64,000 nucleotides of DNA, taken from Reticulascus tulasneorum (taxonomy: Eukaryota > Ascomycota > Sordariomycetes > Glomerellales > Reticulascaceae). The notes below the pieces were generated by a model. It saw only the letters and a program-made list of their open reading frames with translations, was not told the DNA's origin and searched no databases. The stretch covers positions 3,286,001 through 3,350,000 of the forward strand of contig LSAX01000002.1 in assembly GCA_001557505.1 (NCBI GenBank), given 5' to 3'. The position numbers were made by a program, and so were the translations under genes. Positions within the stretch are counted from its first letter, which is position 1. Each line of letters starts with the position of its first letter. Of the stretch, positions 57,343-64,000 are shown in pieces.

Positions 57343-57352
57343 CCCCATGGGG
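57343..57352. repeat. CCCCATGGGG perfect palindrome
   Basis: A 10-base perfect palindrome set in a GC-rich block (ggccggcccaa to ggccgagccgg), 18-50 bases downstream of the CreA-type pair. It may be a site for a dimeric regulator; no specific factor can be named. Confidence 0.5.
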
Positions 57353-57414
57353 CCGAGCCGGAATCTCAACGGACGATGTTTTCCGCAATGCCACGCCGTC
57401 ACTAATTGTGATGT

Positions 57415-57424
57415 TATATATAAG
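57415..57424 (+). promoter_or_regulatory. TATA box of the AtuA-like gene
   Basis: TATATATAAG, 157-166 bases before the ATG at 57581. Combined with the upstream GCGGGG pair it gives a typical inducible-promoter layout. Confidence 0.55.
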
Positions 57425-57580
57425 TATTGTAAACCAAATCTCAGGTAGGAAATTGAATATCCACTTCTATGTTTTCAACCCAGATATTCTAGATCTGAGG
57501 CAAAGACGCAAGGCATCTTATTCGTATCCCCCTTTCAAGTCCGAGGTATAACGAAGCTACCCCTCTGCGTTCCCTTCAAT

Positions 57581-59751
57581 ATGTCTCCCTCCACAACCAC
57601 CAGGCGGCCGGTTCGCATCGCCGGCTGCTCAGGCGGCTTTACAGATAGGAGTCGAGCCATCGAGTCGATGGCATCAGACCCCGAGGTGGATGCCGTAATT
57701 GGAGACTGGCTTTCCGAGATGGTTTGTCCCCACTGCTCTGGCCAAGAAGTCCCCTCTCTTACCATATCTCTAGACTATGACGCTGCATGGCAGCGGGAAG
57801 GTCAAAAGTCTCAAAGCAGCCGTTGGGTCCAAGACGCAGTTCACTGTAGAGGAGAGGATGAAGACTGCCATGTACGCGGAGACATTCATCCAATGTTTTG
57901 AGCCGGCGATGGCAACTCTCGCAAAGAGCGGGACCAAGCTGGCCGTGAATGCTGGGGCCAGCGACACACAGCTGTTGGCAGAAGTCTGCCAGAAGCTGCT
58001 CAAAGACGCCGGGCACAATCTCAAGGTGGCGTGGGTAGAGGGCGACGACGTAACAAGCCAGGTGAACCGACTGATTGCTGAGGGCGAGAAGTTCGAGAGC
58101 CTGATGCACGGCAAGAAGCTTGAGGAATGGGGCATGGATCCTGTTTGTGCGCAGGCATACTTGGGCGGCCTGGGCATTGCAGAGGCGCTCCGCGAGGGCG
58201 CCGACATTGTCATTTGCGGCCGTGTTGCGGATGCCGCGCCAGTTATTGGCGTTGCTGCGTGAGTCCGATCCCAGACGAAATACCGACCTCGGACAACAGC
58301 TGACTGTGAACGCTTAGCTGGTGGCATGACTGGAGAAATGATCAGTTTGACGAGCTTGCGGGTGCTTTGATCGCCGGTCATCTGATTGAGTGCTCTGCCT
58401 ACGTCACAGGTGGCTACTACAGCGGCTTCAAAGATCTGATCAAGACCGGTAAGCATGTCAACATGGGCTTCCCCATCGCCGAAGTCGATTACAGGGGAGA
58501 CTGTGTTCTTGCCAAGGAAAAGGACACAGGAGGCTGCGTGACTGTTGGATCCGTAACGTCCCAGCTTGTTTACGAGATTCAGGGCCCGTAAGAACTTACC
58601 CCTTTTTCTTGCTCAAGCTCTAGCTGCTGACCGTGATTTCTCCCAGGTGGTATTACAACTGCGACGTGGTTGCAGATATCAGCGATGTCAAAATGGTGCA
58701 GCTCGGCGAGGACAGGGTCCAAATCACCGGTGTCAAAGGCATGCCACCACCTCCTACCACAAAGGTTGGAATTACTGCTCCTGCAGGCTTTCAGGCCGAG
58801 TGGCACATTTATCTATGTAAGCTCGCTGCTCTCCATCTAATCCCAAGGTATCCCTCTGACAGTCCTCAGGCGGTCTCGACATGGAGGAGAAGTGCCGCAT
58901 AACCGAAGACCAAATCCGCTATGCGATCGGCGATAATATCAGCAAATTCTCAACTCTCAAGTTCCACCAAAATGGTAGCTCGCTCATCGACGCCCCGAAC
59001 CAAGACCTCGCAACCGTAGACTTTCGCATCTTTGCGCAAAGCTCCGACCCGGAGGTAATGCGCCCTGATATTCCCAATGGCTTCAACCGTTGGGTGCTTG
59101 AGGTCTTCCTGCAGAGTGCGCCGGGTGCGTCGCTCAGCAATGATCTGCGACAGGTCGTGCCGAAGCCGTACTATGAGTATTGGGTCGCGTTGCTGCCTCA
59201 AGCGGAGTTGGCCCACCGCGTGCACTGCCTTTGGGGCGAGCAGAAAGTCTTGGACATGGGTGTGCCGAAGGTCACTAAGACATATCCCCAACAGCCTTCG
59301 TACGAGACGAAGAACCCCGTGGCGTTAGATTCGTTCGGACCAACAGTAAGAGCGCCGCTGGGGTACATTGTTCTAGCACGATCGGGGGACAAAGCGTCTG
59401 ACTGCAATATCGGATTCTTCGTCAGACACGATGACGAATGGGACTGGCTGCGGAGTTTTATGACTGTTGATCGAGTCAAAGAACTTCTTGGTCCAGTGGA
59501 ATACACAGGCAAGCCGATTGACAGGTTCGAAATTCCCGGCATTCGTGCGGTGCATTTCTTGCTCCATGACCATCTTGACAGAGGTAAGCCATTAATGACT
59601 CGGATTATAACATGAAGGCAAGGGAAAGCTGACTCCACTAGGTTACAATGCATGCTCGAACTATGATACATTGGGGAAAAACGCTGGCGAGTACTTGAGA
59701 GCGAAGACGGTGGAGATGCCAAAGAAGTTCCTCGACAGGGGACGGGTATGA
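57581..59751 (+). CDS. AtuA-like protein (DUF1446 plus C-terminal AtuA-type domain)
   Basis: A 629-residue protein in six exons: 57581-57721, 57774-58258, 58318-58587, 58647-58816, 58870-59583 and 59642-59751. The DUF1446 domain starts at once (RPVRIAGCSGGFTDRSRAIE) and includes KLAVNAGASDTQLLAEVC, EALREGADIVICGRVADAAP and GHLIECSAYVTGGYYSGFKD. A second domain (APLGYIVLARSGDKASDCNI, then IRAVHFLLHDHLDRGYNACS) corresponds to the short C-terminal AtuA partner found fused in many bacterial and fungal members. In Pseudomonas, AtuA belongs to the acyclic terpene (citronellol) utilisation locus, but its reaction is not established. A catabolic role is therefore a guess, mildly supported by the CreA-type sites upstream. 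Confidence 0.88.
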
Positions 59752-60306
59752 ATTAACTGGCTACACGCAGGATTGGGTCAGAAAGGAAACCACAGTACGG
59801 TCTTGTGTGCTTGTTGGCGGAAGCTTTGTATGTATTAGAAATAGCTTGATAAAAACACAGCAAAGACACCTTTATATTGCAAGACCTGTCAGGTTCCATG
59901 CAAAACGCCATATCAAGCCTCACGCTGGTGTTATCGTCTTGACACAAGTGCTTGTCACTCACGGTTCACATCCATTCCGAGGTAGCAATTTACCCACAAA
60001 AGTGGCCGCGCTCCTACTCATGATGGTACAAACATATTGTTCTTCAACAGCTAACAAAAAAAAAAAGCGGCATGCAGCTATCTAGCCGATCCGCCTGCTG
60101 CCTGCCTGCTTACCCCTAATCCTTGAAACCTCTGCTAGGCTGGGTCCTTCAGGGCCGATTACCGAAAAACTCGAAGACGCCTTATGTGTTTTAAAGCAAT
60201 ATGATGCCGTGAGAAGATGGGGTTGCGGTTTTGTGCAGTTCTCAAGGAGTCGTAATACACTGGGAGATATAGGGGTATGACCTCCCTCCATTACCGAGCC
60301 CACACT
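59752..60306. other. Convergent intergenic
   Basis: 555 bp between the 3' ends of the AtuA-like gene and cullin-1, with an A-rich run near 60055-60066. No gene or RNA was recognised. Confidence 0.6.
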
Positions 60307-62901
60307 TTACGCCAAGTATCCAAGCTCATCGTCTTCAAGCCGCTCCAAGTACTCCTTGTCTAGGAGAATCTCTATGCACTTCTTGATATCAGCCACCTTC
60401 GGCACGAACCGAGATCTGATTTGGTTGATCGTCTCGGTCACGAGCTGGTTGTGCTTTGTCTTCTTTCTCGCCTTCATGATACGCACGATGGCAGACTGGG
60501 AAAGTGTTAGTGTTTGAGAATTGCAAGCCTGCACGCAACAATCCGACATACCTGCAGCAGAAGCTTACGATCCTCCTCGATGGTCTTGTTTGTCTCCGCT
60601 TCCTCTTGTTTAGACTCTTTGGCGCCGCCAAGATTCAGATTGACTCTGATCTTCTTGCTCTTGAAGTCGTAATTGAGTCGGAAAGTCTTCCCCGGCTCGG
60701 GCTTTCCGTCGGGTGAAGCGATGAGGACCTTGGCCTTGAGCATGATTGCCAGAGCTTGCTCCAGAACCTCAGGGCTCAGTGCTGTCGCAGAAGCAATGTC
60801 TTCATAGGCATATGTATCCTTGTCGTTGAATAGGAGGAGAATTGCCATTTGGTAGATAGAGACCTGGAAAGTGTATGGCGTCTTGCTATTCTTGCAGTAC
60901 CCTGCCTTGAGCTCTCCTTTGCATAGCTGCCACAGCCATGTCAACTTACGTCCCTCATGCTTGTTCTTGTAGAACCGAACAAATCGTTCACAGTCCTCAT
61001 TGATTTCTGCAGGAGGGTTGAAGTTTGTGTTGGGTGGCTGCAGCGGCCAGAAACCAGTGCCCAGGATAGAGTATTGTGAATCGACAATGTTCTTGGCATT
61101 TTCGAGACCGTTGATATGTTCCCGGAAACCCGTATTGAGATCCTTGGAAATTTGAATATCCTGGAACATTCTTTGAAGTTTATTGGTGTATTCAAACCCA
61201 CAAGCCTCCTTGAGTTTGCTGATCATGCTTGTCTCAGCATCATCGGATGAAGAGTTGCTGTGGACAAGACGTCGTGCGAGCATACGAGAGTAGAACTTCT
61301 GGAAGACGTCCTTGTCCTCGATGTACTTGAAGACCGTCATTATCTGAGTGAGAGTAGCCTCCAACTCTGCTTCCTCGATGCCCGTACTGCTTTTCCGTAG
61401 GAGGACATCCGTGTACTTTGCAAGAAGCTCAGGTGACTTGTTTGAGCCAGACTTGCAGACCTCGTTTCGATTGACAAACTCCCTGCAGGCGTTATCCAGA
61501 GATCGCGTGAATTCTGGTTCATCGTTAAAGGCCCTCTTAACTAGACCCGAATATTGAGTGTGAATCTCCAATAGCGCATCCACATAAACCTTCGGTTCCA
61601 GTTTCTCGGCATCCGAAGCCACTTTTTCAACGGCGTTCAGACCAGCCTTTCGAACGTGTGTCTCAAACCGCTGGCGAAGAGGATCCAAGCCTTCTGGGAT
61701 TCTAATCAACAGCTTATACATCCTCGCCATATCATCCTCCCGATCGTTGTCCAATAGAACCTGAAACTCATCTCTAAGTAGGCCGGAATGGTCAGCGATG
61801 AGGGCTTGGTTGCACGTTTTCCGCAGTGGCTGGCCAATATCGGAGTGAAGATACATCTTCACACGTTCTTCTTCCTCGTTCAGCCGAGTCTCTGCCTTCT
61901 TCATGTATTCGACAACGCTATTCTCAGCAACGAATTGCTTGGATTCGGCCTGATAATACTCCTTGGTCGCTGCCAGGAATGGCTTCTCGAAATGATAGCG
62001 GTAGACGTCAAGAGTCGACTTGGAGGGATCGGAGTCATCCAGGCCCAGGGATACAAAGGAATCGACCACCTGCTTGATTTGTCCATGCTCGATAGTCTCG
62101 CCATTTCGCTGCTTCTCCACCAGCTTCAGAACGGCATCCATGACTTTTGAGGAAACTTGTTCAAATAGAACCCGACGCCATTGCACGAGGTGCAACGTAT
62201 AGACATCGTAGATATTCTTCTTCCCTTCATCCATTTCCCGTTTGACCCAGTGCCGGTTGAGATATCGAAAGAGATGGTGGATGTATTTTGCAGCAACGGT
62301 GTAGCGATTCCATTCCCGGATGTAGAAGGACAATAGTGCCTCGTCAGTATGAGTCTTGGACTGCTGCACTAGTTGCTCAAGATGCTCCTTGAGGTATTCG
62401 ATCAGCTTGTTGTAGAGCTCCTCCCCCAGTAGATGAGCTATCTATGATTAGCACGAAAAGATGTGAGTCAACAAGTTCCCCTCAACCCACCTCCTCTATG
62501 AGCGCCAGAGCCTATATTAGTCTGGGGCACCGTGAGTCCAACAGCCTTCTGGGACGTGCAAAAGTTGTGGACGGCACTGTAAATCGTGTCAGGACTAGGT
62601 CATCAAGGGGCATCGTTGATCGTACGTGTAAACTCCCATGTACTATAGTTGGCAAGCTCGTTAGCCCATGGATCTGACTACGAGCATATCTACAGAGAAT
62701 TCTCAGAGACGACTCACAGTGTGCATGTCAATACCCTGCTCCAGCTCTAGCATGATGCGAGAGATGCCCGCCTGCAAGTAATTCCATCTATCACATCTGT
62801 CAGCTTTCTGGTTCCGGGGTTGGTGGGACCCCGATTTCAACATACGTCGCAACGATATCTTCCCGGTTAGGGACCGGAGGCATCTGTGTTGTGGGAGCCA
62901 T
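60307..62901 (-). CDS. CUL1: Cullin-1 (SCF ubiquitin ligase scaffold)
   Basis: A 767-residue cullin of the Cul1/Cdc53 group. Exons are 62846-62901, 62718-62787, 62626-62642 (17 nt), 62491-62576, 60552-62437 and 60307-60495. The Skp1-binding N-terminal repeats are present ([69 protein letters not shown]). The cullin homology domain follows ([41 protein letters not shown]). The C-terminal winged helix holds the neddylation motif [11 protein letters not shown], lysine about 713, and ends DDELGYLA. It scaffolds Skp1/F-box proteins and the Rbx1 RING to ubiquitylate cell-cycle and signalling substrates. The 17-nt exon codes for YMGVYT and is required by frame and by conservation. All other introns are 49-75 bp. 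Confidence 0.96.
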
Positions 62902-64000
62902 CTTTGCGGCTACCATCACGATGAGGGGTGGATGGATGCCGCAATGAGGGTGGCAAGACCGTCGAGGTAGTCACGGAGAACGGTTGCTCGATGAACCGAA
63001 GTTCTGCGAAATCGAGGTTAGAATGGGCGCGGGGAAACTGAAGGGGTGCTGTTGCCAGATTTAACCGACCTAGCACTAAAGCCTACTGTGGAATATAGCC
63101 CAAGGGATGAGGGAAGGCAGATCGTGCGTTGGGGACCTCGATGACTCGAGAATGTCGTGGAGGTTAGGAGACGGTTGGGATGACAGGTGGAGTGAGGGGA
63201 GGGAGGCAGCAGTCTTTCAGACAGTTACGCAGAAACGAAGGCCACCGCCTGTCTTAATGCGAAGAACGAAATGAAGAGGTCGACGCCTGGGCTGAAAGAA
63301 ATGTGATGAAGGTTCCGCCAAAATCAGGCAGTGAATACGTGATTCCTTCCCAGATGTGAGAATCGCTGCACAGGGCTCGGCGAGTTGGAACAGTGGCACT
63401 CCCAGAGAGGCTTAGCGGTGGGTTCTGCCGCTCGTCACCGCGCTCAGGCAAGTGGGATAAGTACTTGCGGATAAGACGGTTCGGTCGGTGCAGCCGCAGG
63501 CACGTAATTAGGAATAATGTGAGGAAGCCACTGTGGGGGGGTTTCATCAGCCACAAACGACGGGGACTTTTAAAGCGACGGGGATGCTACAGTAGACTGA
63601 GTTCAGAAATGACTCCTAACGTAGTACATTTACCACGCCCTCTATCTATACGTAAATATCTACAAAGATTTACTTGGGGCAACTTGATCTCCCAGCGACT
63701 CCGGTGGCCAGACTACATCTTTAATAATAAAAACTCCCAGGTGCGACCGGGCCCCTATTCACTTACTGATGAAATAGGACTCGAACTGCAGTCCTATGGG
63801 CATACAGCTCACATCTGCTGTTGCCAACGCTCTCATGGCCTCTTACTACGTACATTCATAATTTGAAGGCCTCAAAATACAAGGATCGCTCGAAGACAGA
63901 ATATTCAAGATTTTGACAAATGAATTGGAATGAATGTCTCCAGTAAATGCATGGTAAGTCTTGTACACTGGGTATAATACCCAAAGGGCTCACATATGCC
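62902..64000. other. Upstream region of cullin-1 to window edge
   Basis: 1.1 kb containing the cullin-1 promoter and leader (GC-rich, cgaggtagtcacggagaacgg). A 157-codon plus frame (63393-63866) looks spurious. Nothing recognisable to the window end. Confidence 0.55.

Larger units (their letters stand above)
56654..57580. other. Intergenic with promoter of the AtuA-like gene
   Basis: 927 bp. The right half contains an inverted GCGGGG pair, a CCCCATGGGG palindrome and a TATA box, listed separately. The left half shows nothing. Confidence 0.6.

Noticed and set aside
63770..63800. T-arm-like hairpin around ggactcgaactgcagtcc
   Set aside because: The loop size and flanking stems do not fit a tRNA; it is just a palindromic stretch.
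63393..63866. 157-codon plus-strand frame upstream of cullin-1
   Set aside because: Arg-rich frame with no recognisable motif; likely a by-product of base composition.

Overview
The window is nuclear DNA of a filamentous ascomycete, most likely a sordariomycete and plausibly Hypocreales. The evidence is the high gene density, about 56 short introns (mostly 48-80 bp, GT..AG with CTAAC/CTGAC-like branch sites), pyrimidine-rich leaders and an all-housekeeping fungal gene set. I resolved 22 recognisable or well-supported protein genes plus one small probable gene. I found no tRNA or rRNA gene, transposon, CRISPR array or secondary-metabolite cluster. Exon junctions were placed by hand, and for every complete multi-exon gene the exon lengths sum to a multiple of three.

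Layout. 0-8.6 kb: eIF5B (3' end cut by the window edge) and an MMS1_N/CPSF-A-type beta-propeller protein, both on the minus strand. 8.6-11.9 kb: long non-coding gap. 11.9-21.1 kb: TBC RabGAP of the TBC1D20 type, VPS52 (GARP), eIF5A, Pol I factor RRN7 and the ubiquitin-eL40 fusion gene. 21.9-26.3 kb: YIP1-family membrane protein, mitochondrial rhodanese and ERG5 (CYP61). 26.3-30.2 kb: a 4 kb gap followed by a small gene. 31-41.6 kb: DASH subunit ASK1, a gamma-tubulin complex component, NuA4 subunit EAF7, an RRN5-like SANT protein and mitochondrial helicase IRC3. 43.2-46.5 kb: an 8-exon multi-KH RNA-binding protein, then a 3.8 kb gap. 50.3-62.9 kb: a large disordered protein with Arg/Tyr-rich repeats, SDT1-type pyrimidine nucleotidase, Mediator MED21, RRG7, an AtuA-like (DUF1446) protein and cullin-1.

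Themes. Ribosome and translation supply (eIF5B, eIF5A, ubiquitin-eL40, RRN7, RRN5), vesicle traffic (TBC, VPS52, YIP1), mitotic spindle (ASK1, GCP), chromatin and transcription (EAF7, MED21), mitochondrial maintenance (IRC3, RRG7, rhodanese) and ubiquitin ligation (cullin-1). This is ordinary eukaryotic gene order, not an operon or cluster.

The points most worth a second look are the ubiquitin-eL40 gene, whose start codon is split by an intron and followed by a 7-nt micro-exon; two GC-AG introns; a 17-nt micro-exon in cullin-1; the AtuA-like gene with a paired CreA-type inverted site and a TATA box; a 14-copy in-frame 12-bp repeat in EAF7; and two uncharacterised proteins. I saw no convincing new multi-gene system.
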